Program-made: the position numbers and the translations under genes
Notes under the pieces: generated by a model
What the model was told of the DNA's origin: nothing
Seen by the model: the letters and a program-made list of their open reading frames with translations, nothing else
Database searches by the model: none
From: CAVPWP01 sp963709395
Lineage (GTDB): Bacteria; Pseudomonadota; Alphaproteobacteria; Rhodobacterales; Rhodobacteraceae
Direction: 5' to 3'
DNA: 64,000 bases
Assembly: GCA_963709395.1 (NCBI GenBank)
Contig: CAVPWP010000020.1
Location: 474,728-538,727 of the forward strand
Part shown: piece after piece, positions 26,829 through 36,805 of the stretch
Numbering within the stretch: the stretch's first letter is position 1
How the letters are laid out: each line of letters begins with the position of its first letter

Positions 26829-29776
26829 CCGACGTCCTCGGGGCGGGGGTCGTCGCTGTCGTCCCATTCGCCGAAGCGCGCGAGCTGGTCGAAGTCGCCC
26901 TCGAACGTCGTGTTCGCCACCGACCGGCGCGCGCTGTAGCCGCGGGCACGGTCCGCGAAGGCGGCGATCAGCCTGCGAAACTCGGCCGCAACGATCTCGG
27001 GGGCGTAGTCTCCGGTGGCATCGAAGACGCGGTCACGCGCCGAAGGCCCAAGCGCGATATAGCCCAGTTTCGTCACTGTTCCGGCCGAAACGTCCTTGAA
27101 GGCGCCCGCTTCCGCCATCACCGCCTCTAGCCCAAGCTGCCGGTTGAAGAAGCGCACCTGCTTGTCCGTGGGAATCGACGTCGGACTTGTAGTCATAGAT
27201 CGCAAGCGCGCCGTCGGTCAGCACGTCGATGCGATCGGCGGTCCCGGTCAGGGTGAAACCAATGTCGTCAAAGACAAGCGTTCCCTTGCGCTCGGGCTCG
27301 AGCGGGGTGCCTTCGGCACGGCGGCGCATTTCGCCTTCGAGAAGGCGCGGGAATCACCGATATCACACGTCCGCGCCAAAGCCGGCGGGTGGCCGGCCAG
27401 GGGACGACGGATTGAAGAACGTCGTCCGTGATGGCGATCATCCGAGCCGCTGCATCCGGCGCACTTGGGTCCACATCCTCGCGCAACATCCGCTCGATGA
27501 TCTTGTGCAGGACGGTCCCGCGCAGCCCCGGGTCGGGTGTGCGCGCCAGACCGTCGAGGCGGTGCAGCCCGAGGACACGGCGCGCGTAGACCGCGTAGGG
27601 GTCCCGCAGGAGCTTTTCGATCTCGGTCACCGAAAGCTGCTTTGGCCGGGCGTCGACGGGCGGGCGGGGAGAGGGGCGCGGCGCGGCGGCGACCCTCGGG
27701 GCCGAGCGTTCGATCGCCATCGCCATGTCCGTCCAGACCGTCCCACGGGAGCGCATCGAATCGAGCGCCGCCTCGCCGCCCTGCGCGGGCAGGCCGTTCA
27801 GCAGGTTGGTCAGGCGGTTCAGCCAGCGGGACGGCACGGTTTCGGACTCGGCGTTCCTGCGCGCGCGGGTCAGCACGACCTCTTTCGCGGCGATGGCCTG
27901 CTGGAAATCATGCGCCGAAAGCCCGATGTTGCGTTCGGGCAGAAGCAGCCCCGCCTGTCGCCGCATGGCGCGGTTGAGCCAGGGATCGGGGGCGGGATGT
28001 TCGGGCCAGACCCCGTCGTTGAGACCGCCGAGGATCACCAGATCGGCCCCCTGCACCCGCGCTTCGAGCGTTCCCCAGATCATGATCCCCGGATGGGGGG
28101 CCACGGGGTCGCGCACCTCGCGCGACTGGAGCACGGAATCGAGCAGCGTCCGGTAGTCGAACGCGCTGAAATCGCCCGCGCCGGGCGCGGCCTCGGCAAG
28201 GTCGTCCATGGCGGCGCGGGCAGACTCGCCGGCGTTCTGAAGCCAAAGCTCGGCCGATCCCGCCTGTCCCGGCCCGGCGGCCAGCGTCTCGCAGGCCGCG
28301 ACATGACGCGCCAAGATCTCGGTCAGCGGCGCATGGTCAACTGCATCGAGGCCGAAAAGCGTCTCCACAACCCAGGACGCCCAACCTTGGGTTTCGCTGT
28401 CGCGGGTGGCGGCCCAGTCGTGCAGGGTCGCCGCGTCCGGAAAGGCGACCCAGTCCCTGCGGAAATGGAGCTCAAGCTCGCGCGTGCGGCGCAAATGCTC
28501 GCCACGATCCGTCGCGCCCGTCGCGGTCAGCGGATGCTTGAGAAGCACGATCAGGGCCTGCGCCGCTCAACCGTGTCGCGAAGAGCCCCGCGACATGGCG
28601 AAGAAGCCGACCCGGCGCCGACAGGGCCAGCGGGCGGCCCGCGCTGTCGTCGGGCTCGATCCCCCAGCGCCCAAGCGCGGCGGTCACCTGGCGCGTCAGC
28701 GTCCGGTCGGGCGTGACAAGGGCCGCACTTTGCCCGTCCTCGGCGGCCCGCCTGAGGCGCAGGGCGATGGCCTGCGCCTCGATGCGCGGCGACGGGGCCT
28801 CGATCAGGGTCATGTCCCGCGTGATCGCCTCGAGCGGCCCAAGCGCGGGGCCATCGCGAAGCCATTGGTCCGTGACCGGGGCTGGGCGCATCGCCAGCGA
28901 CACAAGGCTGTTACGCATGCCGATCGGTGTGTCTTCGGGCATATCGCCCGCCCATGGCGCAACGTCTTCGGGCCGAAGCCCGAGACGGTCGAGCAGCCGG
29001 GCGAACCGGGCCTGGGGGTGATCGTCGGCCTCGGGTCCGATGGCGCGCCAGATATCGGGCGGCAGGCAAAAATCGAAGCCGGGCAGGACAAGCGCGCCCT
29101 GCGGCAGACCGGCCACCGCCCGCATGAGCAGCGCGGTTGTCCCGCGCGATCCGGTGGAGCCCGCGACGATCACGGGCGTGTCGGGCGGGCTGTCGGCCCA
29201 GCGTGCCGCAAGGGCCGCGACCGTCAGGCGTTGCCGCGCCTCGGCGTCGGCGGCCCCGTCATCGCCTTCTGCTAGGTATCCGCGCACGATGTCGATGAAC
29301 GACAGGCTGCGCGCCCAATGCCCCGACATGTCGTCGACGCTCAGTCCCAGAACGGTTTCGGGCGCCACACCTTCGCCCGCCATCTCGTCGAACAGCGCGG
29401 CAAGGCCATCCGCCAAAGCCGGTACCGACGCCCGCGGGGCCAGTTCAGGTTGCGCGTCGAGCAACGCCGTGATCAGGCGGCCAAGGTCAAGCTTGCGCCG
29501 TAGCGGGGACCGGCGGGGCGGAACGCCGGGCATGGGAAACCGGTCGGCCAGGCGGGCCACGGGAGTGATCCGGGGCAAGAGGCCGGGGCGCAGACCGGCG
29601 AAGAGGTCGGCCAACCGCCGGCCCATGCGTTCGGTGTTCACCACGATCTCGACCCGGGCCAGCGCCTCGGGCGGGGCAGCGCCCAGCCTGTCGAGAATGC
29701 CGTGCGCCAGTGCCGCGGGAAAATCGATTCCGGGCGCCACGCCGAAGACGCGGGGGGTCTCCTGCGGCTCAAACAT
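26825..29776 (-). CDS. addB: Double-strand break repair protein AddB, with three one-base frame breaks
   Basis: AddB is the second subunit of the AddAB helicase-nuclease and carries its own RecB-type nuclease domain. It starts at ATG 29776 (MFEPQETPRVFGVAPG). The frame changes at about 28554-28558 (after LFATRLSGAG, resuming LIVLLKH), at about 27346-27351 (resuming RLLEGEMRRR) and at about 27178-27186 (after IYDYKS, resuming SIPTDKQVRFF). The nuclease motif is the YDYKS at the third break. Removing one base at each point gives 982 residues, a normal AddB length and an exact multiple of three. The breaks probably represent sequencing insertions. Order murU-addB-addA. Confidence 0.92.
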
Positions 29777-30459
29777 CGGGGGTCTCCGCAAGCAGAGCTT
29801 CGGCGGCGGCAAGGCCTTCGGGGTGCCCGACGTCGCACCATCGGCCGGGATACGGGATGCCGAAGAGCTGCCCCTTGGCCGCAAGCGCCGTCCAGAGACG
29901 GTTGAGCGAGAACACCTCGTCCTCGATATCGTGCAGGCCCGAGGGGTCTAGGATCTGGGCCCCGGTATAGACGAACGGCCCCCCGCGACCGAGGCGACCA
30001 TCGGCGTCCATCGAGAAATCTCCGGCCCCGTTGTGGGCGATGGCCCGCGTCAGGGGCAGGACGAGAAGAAGCGCCCCCATCCTGTCCGGATTCCAGGCCG
30101 ACCCGAGAATGCGTCAGCGGATTCGGGCCGGACCAGAGGCCATCGGGGTTCAGCGTCGCCACGGGGCCGTCGCCCAGATGCGGCAGGGCATGGCGCAGCC
30201 CGCCGCCGGTTTCCAGGATGCGGGTGCTTTCGTCCGAGATGATCGTTCCGGTCCCCGCCAGGTGCCGTGCCATCGCATCGGCCATGTAATGCGTGTTGAC
30301 GACGACCGGTGTGCAGCCCGCTGCGGCTCCAATCTCGCGCGCGCGGTCGAGAAGGGTCACCCCGCCAAGCTCGATCAGCGGCTTCGGGCGCGTCGCGGTC
30401 AGCGGCCCCATCCGGGTGCCGAAGCCCGCGCCGAAGACCATCAGCGGGAGGGGGCGCAT
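29769..30459 (-). CDS. murU: MurU-type nucleotidyltransferase, with a one-base frame break
   Basis: MurU makes UDP-MurNAc from MurNAc-1-phosphate in the peptidoglycan recycling route that bypasses the fosfomycin target MurA. The nucleotide-binding signature MVFGAGFGTRMGPLTATRPK is at residues 7-26, followed by PLIELGG and the ISDESTRILETGGGL block. The frame breaks at about 30101-30106 (CCC in the plus strand); the next frame resumes SAWNPDRMGALLLVLP and ends RWCDVGHPEGLAAAEALL. Corrected length is 229 residues. The assignment to MurU rests on the adjacent amgK; other sugar-phosphate nucleotidyltransferases have the same fold. Confidence 0.83.
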
Positions 30460-31442
30460 GCGGACCGGATCTCTTCGATGAGGGCGGCGTCGGGCGGTCG
30501 GATCGCGGCGGTCACGGCGGATTTGAGGCGCGACAGCGTCGGGTGTTCGAGGGCCTCAGAGAGGTTGACCCAGACGCGGGGCATCAGCGGCAGATAGCCC
30601 GGCTTGCCGTCGCGCAGCGCGAGGCGCGCGAACTGTGTCAGGATACGCAGGTTGCGCTGGGCCGACAGTGTGGCGGCATCCGCCGCGAAGGCCGCGGCAT
30701 CGAATCCGGTCGCCGCGAGGTAGCGCGCGGTCATCGCGACACGGGTGTCGGGCGAGACGTCCCGGCGGGCGTCGGTCAGAAGCGAGACAAGGTCATAGGC
30801 GGGATGGCCCGCAACCGCGTCCTGAAAGTCGAGCAGCCCGGCGCGACGCGCACCGTCACGCTTGGGCAACCAGACAAGGTTCTCGGCGTGAAAATCGCGC
30901 AGACAAAGGTGGCGCGGCGCGGCGTCAGCCGGTTTGAGCGCTTCGGCCAGCGCGCCAAGAATGTCGTCGCGCGCGCCATCACTGACACCTGGGTACCATC
31001 CGACGGCAGCAGCCGCCGTCGCGACCAGCTGCGGGGCCCGAAAGACCGGAAGGTCGTCCGGCACCGGCGCCCTTGCCATCACCGCAAGCGCGTCGATCGC
31101 GCTGGAATAGAGACTGTCTTCAAGCAAAGGCCGGCGTTCGAGGAGGCGGGCGAAGATGTCGTTGCCGAAGTCTTCGAGAAGCAGAAGGCCGGCTTCGGTG
31201 TCTTCCGCAAGGCACGCGGGCGCCGACAGGCCCAAGTGTGAAAGATGCGTGGCGATGCGAAGAAACCGGCGGGTGCTGTCGGCATCGCCCCCGGCGTCCA
31301 TGAGAATCGCGGTGTCGCCCCGTGGCTGATGAAGGCGCCAGTAGCGGCGGGCTGACGCGTCGCCTGCAATAACCTCATGCGTTGCGCCCTCCCAACCCGC
31401 GCGGGCGAGGAAGGCCGGGGTCTGCGTGGTTCCATCAGGCAT
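30441..31442 (-). CDS. amgK: Aminoglycoside-phosphotransferase-fold kinase, probable N-acetylmuramate kinase AmgK
   Basis: AmgK phosphorylates the anomeric carbon of MurNAc or GlcNAc so that MurU can form the UDP sugar. The 333-residue protein has the kinase-like fold: GDASARRYWRLH near the N-terminus, the catalytic loop LCLRDFHAENLVWLP near 186-200 (aspartate and asparagine), and the metal-binding LLDFQDAVAGHPAYDLVSLL. I start it at 31442 (MPDGTTQTPAFL). It overlaps tsaE by eight bases and murU by 19. In Pseudomonas and Caulobacter the amgK-murU pair gives intrinsic fosfomycin tolerance; that role here is inference. Confidence 0.85.
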   Translation of the reverse strand: MPDGTTQTPAFLARAGWEGATHEVIAGDASARRYWRLHQPRGDTAILMDAGGDADSTRRFLRIATHLSHLGLSAPACLAEDTEAGLLLLEDFGNDIFARLLERRPLLEDSLYSSAIDALAVMARAPVPDDLPVFRAPQLVATAAAAVGWYPGVSDGARDDILGALAEALKPADAAPRHLCLRDFHAENLVWLPKRDGARRAGLLDFQDAVAGHPAYDLVSLLTDARRDVSPDTRVAMTARYLAATGFDAAAFAADAATLSAQRNLRILTQFARLALRDGKPGYLPLMPRVWVNLSEALEHPTLSRLKSAVTAAIRPPDAALIEEIRSACAPSR

Positions 31443-31941
31443 CGGCCATCCCCGCCGCCGCGACGACCTCATCCCGAAGGTGCGCGGTGCCGCCGGTCAG
31501 GGTCACGATGCGCTCGTCGTCGCCCGCGCCTGGCGCGAAGCTCAGCCGAAGTGCCTGCTGGGTATCCGAAGGATCAAGCCTGTCGGGCCACTCCACAAGG
31601 CAGATCGCAGAGTCGAAGGCATCGGACAGGCCCAGCTCGACCGCCTCGTCCGGGCCGGTCAGGCGGTAGAGATCGGCGTGCCAGATCTCGGTCGTGCCGT
31701 CATCATAGGTCTGGACCAGCGTGTAGGTGGGCGAGGGGATGTCCTCGGACCGGCCCGAGGCTGCAAGCCGTGCGGTGATCAGCGCGCGGGCGAAATGGGT
31801 CTTGCCGGCGCCGATGGGGCCTTCGAGTAAAAGCGTGTCGCCAGCTTGCAGCCGGGGCGCAAGCCGGCGCGCGAAAGCGGCTGTCGCATCGGGGTTGGAA
31901 AGGTGAAGGCGCGTGAGCGGCGCATCTGCATCGGGCGGCAT
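31435..31941 (-). CDS. tsaE: tRNA threonylcarbamoyladenosine biosynthesis ATPase TsaE
   Basis: TsaE is the small ATPase that drives the TsaB-TsaD complex forming t6A37 in ANN-decoding tRNAs. From ATG 31941 it has 168 residues, with Walker A LEGPIGAGKTHFARALI near 33-49, PSPTYTLVQTY near 63 and IWHADLYRLTGPDEAVELGL near 79-98. The in-frame extension to 32082 is low-complexity and not conserved. It lies 41 bases downstream of the PAS protein; its partner tsaD is at 42.5 kb. Confidence 0.95.
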   Translation of the reverse strand: MPPDADAPLTRLHLSNPDATAAFARRLAPRLQAGDTLLLEGPIGAGKTHFARALITARLAASGRSEDIPSPTYTLVQTYDDGTTEIWHADLYRLTGPDEAVELGLSDAFDSAICLVEWPDRLDPSDTQQALRLSFAPGAGDDERIVTLTGGTAHLRDEVVAAAGMADA

Positions 31942-31982
31942 GCCCGCAGTCTGACGCCGCGCGCAGACGCCCGCAAGCGGGT

Positions 31983-33551
31983 TCAGGCCTGCCGGGGCAG
32001 CGGTAGGGCGGGGCGCACGGCTTCGGCGGCGACCTGGAAGCGCACAAGCGTCGCCCCGCTTGCGATGGGCACGACGCGGCAAGTCATCGCGCGCCCGTCC
32101 TTCAGGCGCACATCGGCCGACCAGTCGGACCGATCCTGCGGGCGCGTGACGAAGTCGCGCAGATCGCCCCAGACGGGCGTGGGCGCACTGCGCTCCATCC
32201 AGCGGCGCATGGCGCGCAGAATGTCGATGTCGCTGACCGATGTCTCGGGTTCCTCCCCCCAGAGATCGCTATAGGCATCGTTGGAGAAAATCAGGATGCC
32301 GCCCGAAGAGAACACCACGATCGCATCCTCGAACGTGTCGAGCGCACTTTGCCCGATCTCGAGTTCGGCGCGGAAACGCCGGGTCAGCGAGATTTCCGAG
32401 CTTATATCCTCGAAGAGGAACGCGACCGCGCCGTCGGGATGGGGGCGTCCGGTGACCCGATAGGTCTGGCCATGGGGCAGCGACCAAGTTTCCGCATAGC
32501 TGCCATCCGAGGCCGCGGCTTCAAGCTCGACGAGGCGCCGACGCCAGCTTTTGTAGTCCTTCGGTTCGGGGATCATGTGCCGTTCGCGCAGCTTGTCGAG
32601 AAATCCGAACAGCGTCGGGCGCCCGGTCAGGAAGTCGATCGGAAGACCCGACAGGTCGGTCAGCGCCGGATTGAACAGCGCAAGCTGCCGTCCCCGGTCA
32701 AAGACGGCGAGGCCGATGGTCAGATGCGCGAAAGTCTTGGTCAGGGTCTGCATGAATTCGCGCAATTGCTCTTCGGCGGTCACGGTCGCGTTCACGTCGA
32801 CGGCCGTGAACAGCGTGTCGGGCCCCAGAGGCGCGGCATGGCATTCGTACCAATCGACACGTCCGCCCGTCGCGCGGGGTAGGGACATGCGGCGGGTGCC
32901 GGCCCGATGCGTGCCGGTCACGCGCGCGGTTTCGAAAAGTGCCGGCGGTGGCCAGACCGCAGCGGCCTCTGGCCCGCTCACCCGCTCCACGGTTTCGAGA
33001 TAGGTGCGGTTCACCCAGGTGATCTGTCCATCGGTTGTCTGACGCCAGATCAGGAATGGCGTTTCTTCTGCAATGGCGCGCAAGGCGGACAATTCGCGCT
33101 CCATCGCGTCGAGGCTCTGCGCGTCGATGCCAACGGCAGACTCTGGCGAGTCGGGGTCGATCAGGGTCAGTCGGACAAGGGCACCCCGCATTTCGGCCCG
33201 CAGATGGAAATTGCCCTGCTCGGCGGCGCAATTCAGCGTCCCGGCCTCTGGCAGGTCTTCCAGCGCGGCCGAGATCCCCGGGAACCGTGTGCTCAGGAGG
33301 CCCAGAAGTCGGGTCCAGTCCGACGATCCCGCCGGAGCAGCGGCCAGAAGATGATGTGCGGCCGGGGTCGCATCGACCAGCGCGTCATCGTCGAACAGGA
33401 AAACCGTCCGATCATCGGTCTGGCTCAGGATCGACCGCCTGTCGGCCCGGCCCCGAAGATCAAGTGTGGTGACAAGCGCAAACGCGAGGCCCGCCGCGGC
33501 GAAGGCCGTCGCGAAGAACACCGCAAGTTCGTACCATTGCACCATCGTCAC
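31983..33551 (-). CDS. Membrane-anchored multi-PAS protein without a kinase domain
   Basis: The 522-residue protein has one N-terminal membrane helix (about 8-28), then a linker and at least two, probably three, PAS-type sensor domains (about 155-280, 285-400 and 400-505), visible as IAEETPFLIWRQTTDGQITW, LAVFDRGRQLALFNPALTDL and DAIVVFSSGGILIFSNDAY. No HisKA, HATPase, GGDEF, EAL or methyl-accepting domain follows; the protein ends soon after the last PAS. It may be a degenerate histidine kinase or a pure sensor/scaffold. It is the first gene of the tsaE-amgK-murU-addBA run and lies 88 bases from the end of regB. Confidence 0.8.
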   Translation of the reverse strand: MTMVQWYELAVFFATAFAAAGLAFALVTTLDLRGRADRRSILSQTDDRTVFLFDDDALVDATPAAHHLLAAAPAGSSDWTRLLGLLSTRFPGISAALEDLPEAGTLNCAAEQGNFHLRAEMRGALVRLTLIDPDSPESAVGIDAQSLDAMERELSALRAIAEETPFLIWRQTTDGQITWVNRTYLETVERVSGPEAAAVWPPPALFETARVTGTHRAGTRRMSLPRATGGRVDWYECHAAPLGPDTLFTAVDVNATVTAEEQLREFMQTLTKTFAHLTIGLAVFDRGRQLALFNPALTDLSGLPIDFLTGRPTLFGFLDKLRERHMIPEPKDYKSWRRRLVELEAAASDGSYAETWSLPHGQTYRVTGRPHPDGAVAFLFEDISSEISLTRRFRAELEIGQSALDTFEDAIVVFSSGGILIFSNDAYSDLWGEEPETSVSDIDILRAMRRWMERSAPTPVWGDLRDFVTRPQDRSDWSADVRLKDGRAMTCRVVPIASGATLVRFQVAAEAVRPALPLPRQA

Positions 33552-33639
33552 CGAACCCCCGATCCGGCCCAGAGGCCGGCCCGACCAGTCTTCGCGTCGA
33601 TTGGTTAATCAAAGGTAAATCCGAAGCTGCAAAGCGGCG

Positions 33640-35040
33640 TCAGATCTGGATCGGGCGGTTCTGGCCCAGGGCTTGGCGGTCGGGCTGGCCCGCGGGGGCA
33701 AGGACGCGGCGCGGCCAGATGCATTCCACGATCGCCCCGGTCCGGTCGCCGGGTTCTGTCGGGGGCGAGAAGGGGTCGCGCCCGTTGGCGAAGGTAAGTT
33801 CCGCGCCCGAGCGTTCCAGCAGCGTCTTGGCGATGAAGAGACCAAGCCCCATGCCTTCATAAGCAGGCCGGCGTTCATCCTTCAGAGCATCGTCGCGCCG
33901 GCTGCGCACGAACGGATCACCGATCCGGCCAAGGACCTGCGCCGGAAATCCGCGACCGTCATCGACGATGCGCACCACGATGCGCGTCTCGCTCCACCCG
34001 ACGTCGATCCAGACGTTTGCCTCGGCAAAGTCGACGGCATTCTGGATGAGGTTTCGCAGGCCGTGGATCACTTCCGGCCGGCGTTCGATCACCGGCTGGC
34101 GGGCGTCGCCCCCGTCAATCGGGGCGATGTCATAGTGGATGTCCTTGCCACGGCCGGAATGGGGGTCGGCGGCTTCGCGCACGACCGTGGCGATTGGGGC
34201 GTGGCGCAGGTGCAGGTCGTCCTTGCCCGCGTGGCCCATGGACCGAAGGATGTCTCGGCAGCGGTCGGTCTGGCTGCGGATGAGATCGACATCGGCCAGA
34301 AGGTCTGGATGGCCGGCGAGTTCCTCGCGAAGCTCGGAACTGGCCAGCTTGATCGTGGCAAGGGGCGTTCCAAGCTCGTGCGCCGCGGCGGCGACGACAC
34401 CGCCAAGGTCGGTCAGCTTCTGCTCGCGTTCCAGCGCCATCTGGGTTGCGGCCAGCGCGTCCGACATCGCGTGCAGTTCGGCCGTGACCCGCTGGGCATA
34501 GGCCGCAAGGAACGCGATGCCGATGACGATGGCGACCCAGAAGCCGAAGATGAAATCGTCGGGAATTCGCATGATCTGGCCCGCGTCGGTCCTCAGCGGC
34601 ACATGGTAGCGGGCCACGAAGGTGATCAGCACGATGGCCACAGCCCCCAGAAGCGCCGTGGTGCGGGGGTTGAGCGCGGTGGCCGAGATGGTGACGGGCG
34701 CCAGGATCAGAAGGGCGAAGGGATTGTTCAGCCCGCCGGTGAGGAACAGCAGGAACGACAGTTGCGAGATGTCGAAGAGGAGCATCATCGCCACTTCCGC
34801 TTCGCTCAGCCGCTTGTTTTCCGGATAGACGAAGATCGCGACGAGGTTGGCGATGATCGCCGAGCCGATCGCGAGGAAACACAGGCCCAGTGCGAGATCG
34901 AGGTTGAACAGACGCTGTGCCGCCGTGATCGCGACAAGCTGGCCAGCCACCGCGATCCAGCGCAACACGATCAGCGTGCGCAGACGCACCCAGTTCGACC
35001 GGCGATGTTCGCTGAAGACCAGGGGTGTTGGATCGCTCAT
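33640..35040 (-). CDS. regB: Redox sensor histidine kinase RegB (PrrB/ActS)
   Basis: RegB phosphorylates RegA when the respiratory chain is reduced and so controls photosynthesis, nitrogen and carbon fixation and respiration genes. From ATG 35040 it has 466 residues: about six membrane helices (30-185), the ubiquinone-sensing heptapeptide GGLNNPF (102-108), the phospho-acceptor H221 in AAAAHELGTPLATIK, the redox-active C261 in SQTDRCRDILRSMG, and the ATP-binding N and G boxes (LRNLIQNAVDFA, DDGRGFP, GMGLGLFIAKTLL). The 40-residue spacing of His and Cys equals that of R. capsulatus H225/C265. Divergent from senC. Confidence 0.97.
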   Translation of the reverse strand: MSDPTPLVFSEHRRSNWVRLRTLIVLRWIAVAGQLVAITAAQRLFNLDLALGLCFLAIGSAIIANLVAIFVYPENKRLSEAEVAMMLLFDISQLSFLLFLTGGLNNPFALLILAPVTISATALNPRTTALLGAVAIVLITFVARYHVPLRTDAGQIMRIPDDFIFGFWVAIVIGIAFLAAYAQRVTAELHAMSDALAATQMALEREQKLTDLGGVVAAAAHELGTPLATIKLASSELREELAGHPDLLADVDLIRSQTDRCRDILRSMGHAGKDDLHLRHAPIATVVREAADPHSGRGKDIHYDIAPIDGGDARQPVIERRPEVIHGLRNLIQNAVDFAEANVWIDVGWSETRIVVRIVDDGRGFPAQVLGRIGDPFVRSRRDDALKDERRPAYEGMGLGLFIAKTLLERSGAELTFANGRDPFSPPTEPGDRTGAIVECIWPRRVLAPAGQPDRQALGQNRPIQI

Positions 35041-35166
35041 CGCAGTGCCTATCTGGGTATCGGGTCGCGCCACCTGATTTCATGGGCCGGCCCGCGCTGG
35101 TTTGTCCGCTTGAAACTGGCGCAGTGGCGGGTCATGTCGCGGCGCAACCGCATGAGGAGACGCAGA

Positions 35167-35790
35167 ATGCCGAAATTCTACGCCGGGGTCGCAGCCGCTG
35201 CAATTGTCGCCGCGCTGGGCGGTTATGTAGCCTATACGATGCTGAGCGGCCCCGAGGATCAGTTCGCACAATGCCGCGCCACGACCGTGGCGGGCGGTGC
35301 CGGTGATATCGGCGGACCCTTCACCCTTGTGAACGGCGATGGCGTGACAGTGACCGACGCCGAGGTCATCACCGGGCCGACCCTGATCTACTTCGGCTAC
35401 ACCTTCTGTCCCGATGTCTGCCCGTTCGACGTGGCGCGCAATGCGCTGGCCATCGACGTGCTCGATGAAATGGGGGTCGAGGTCACGCCGGTCTTCATCT
35501 CGATCGACCCCGACCGCGACACGCCCGAGGTGGTGGCGGATTTCGCGGCGAACATGCATCCCAGGATGATCGGCCTGACCGGCAGCCCCGATCAGGTCAG
35601 GGCGGCAAGCCAGGCGTTCCGGACCTACTACCGCAAGCAGGACGGCGAGGACGAGGATTACTACCTCGTCGATCATTCGACCTTCACCTATCTCGTGCTG
35701 CCTGATGTCGGCTTTGTCGAGTTCTACCGCCGCGAGACAAGCCCGGACGAAATGGCCGAAAGCGTCGCCTGCTTCGTCAACGCTTCGTGA
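35167..35790 (+). CDS. senC: SCO1/SenC copper chaperone (PrrC)
   Basis: SenC delivers copper to the Cu sites of cytochrome oxidase in the periplasm and is tied to RegBA signalling. From ATG 35167, preceded by GAGGAGA, it has 207 residues: an N-terminal membrane anchor (about 5-24), the copper-binding FCPDVCPFD with C81 and C85, and the ligand histidine H170 in YYLVDHSTF. The frame is open far upstream through regB on the other strand, but that extension is antisense and not real. Confidence 0.95.
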   Translation: MPKFYAGVAAAAIVAALGGYVAYTMLSGPEDQFAQCRATTVAGGAGDIGGPFTLVNGDGVTVTDAEVITGPTLIYFGYTFCPDVCPFDVARNALAIDVLDEMGVEVTPVFISIDPDRDTPEVVADFAANMHPRMIGLTGSPDQVRAASQAFRTYYRKQDGEDEDYYLVDHSTFTYLVLPDVGFVEFYRRETSPDEMAESVACFVNAS

Positions 35791-35861
35791 TGCGGTTTGA
35801 CGCTATGGGTGCACCGGCCTACCCTCCCATACTGAAAGCGAAAATCGCTGAAGGGGTCGGG

Positions 35862-36416
35862 ATGGACGAGCGCGCGCTGGATGACATAGGCGAGGATACC
35901 TCGCTTCTGATCGTCGACGACGACGAACCGTTCCTGCGCCGTCTGGCCCGGGCGATGGAGAAGCGTGGCTTTGCCGTCGAGACGGCCGAGACGGTGGCCG
36001 ACGGCAAGGCGATTGCGACTGCGCGACCCCCCGCCTATGCGGTGGTGGACCTGCGGCTCGAAGACGGCAACGGTCTGGACATCGTCGAAATCCTGCGCGA
36101 GCGGCGCCCGGACAGCCGCGTGGTGATCCTGACCGGATACGGTGCGATCGCGACGGCCGTGGCGGCGGTCAAGATCGGAGCCACGGACTATCTGTCGAAG
36201 CCCGCCGATGCCAACGACATCACGGCGGCCCTTCTGGCGCAGGGCGATGGCTTGCCGCCGCCGCCCGAAAACCCGATGTCCGCCGACCGCGTGCGCTGGG
36301 AACATATCCAGCGTGTCTACGAGCTTTGCGACCGCAACGTCTCGGAGACCGCGCGGCGGCTGAACATGCACCGCCGCACGCTTCAGCGCATCCTGGCCAA
36401 ACGCAGCCCGAAGTGA
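35862..36416 (+). CDS. regA: Redox response regulator RegA (PrrA/ActR)
   Basis: RegA is the DNA-binding partner of RegB. The start at 35862 (MDERALDDIGEDTSLLIVDDD) gives 184 residues, the length of R. capsulatus RegA. The acidic pocket VDDDE (18-22), phosphorylated D63 in YAVVDLRLEDGNG, the K of YLSKPADAND, a four-proline hinge (PPPPENP) and a Fis-type helix-turn-helix at the C-terminus (NVSETARRLNMHRRTLQRIL) are visible. The in-frame ATG at 35787 would overlap senC and add residues absent from the family. Confidence 0.97.
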   Translation: MDERALDDIGEDTSLLIVDDDEPFLRRLARAMEKRGFAVETAETVADGKAIATARPPAYAVVDLRLEDGNGLDIVEILRERRPDSRVVILTGYGAIATAVAAVKIGATDYLSKPADANDITAALLAQGDGLPPPPENPMSADRVRWEHIQRVYELCDRNVSETARRLNMHRRTLQRILAKRSPK

Positions 36417-36805
36417 CCCGGGTCACGGCCCTTTGTCTTGTTGCGGCCAACATCCTGTCTGCCTGCACGCCGCCCGTTTCGCCAAGTGGCCCTGTGCAGG
36501 GCCTTGTGCCCGATGCCAATGGGCTTCAGCCGAACGGCACCCCGTTGCGCATCGATTTCGGCCGCGCGGAGGCCGGCGTGATCCCGGCGGTTTCGCGCCT
36601 TCTCGGGCGAGACCCCGTCTCTCGTGGTCCGGTGGCGGGCTGTTCTCTGTCCGCCGTGCGATGGGACACGGGGCTGACCCTGTGGTTCGACAGCGAGGCG
36701 TTCGTCGGCTGGACCGCTGCTGATTCCATTGGTACGGGGTCGGCAGGACGCACCTGCACAGGCGTCCAATCTAGGCCGAAACCTGCGATTTCAGCCAGCG
36801 GATGA
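36413..36805 (+). CDS. Small putative lipoprotein of unknown function
   Basis: A 130-residue frame that starts with GTG at 36413, overlapping the regA stop by four bases. The N-terminus VTRVTALCLVAANILSACTP has a signal-like hydrophobic stretch ending in a lipobox (ILSAC), so the mature protein would be a lipid-anchored lipoprotein from about residue 19. Two further cysteines occur (GCSLS, RTCTG). No family is recognised. The last 35 bases overlap the LysR gene tail to tail. Confidence 0.6.
   Translation: MTRVTALCLVAANILSACTPPVSPSGPVQGLVPDANGLQPNGTPLRIDFGRAEAGVIPAVSRLLGRDPVSRGPVAGCSLSAVRWDTGLTLWFDSEAFVGWTAADSIGTGSAGRTCTGVQSRPKPAISASG

Noticed and set aside
25428..26939. 503-codon rightward frame opposite addA
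   Set aside because: Shadow of addA, which is intact with all helicase motifs.
33673..35166. Open frame of about 500 codons continuous with and upstream of senC
   Set aside because: It is antisense to regB, whose protein is unmistakable, and the senC family start with its ribosome site is at 35167.
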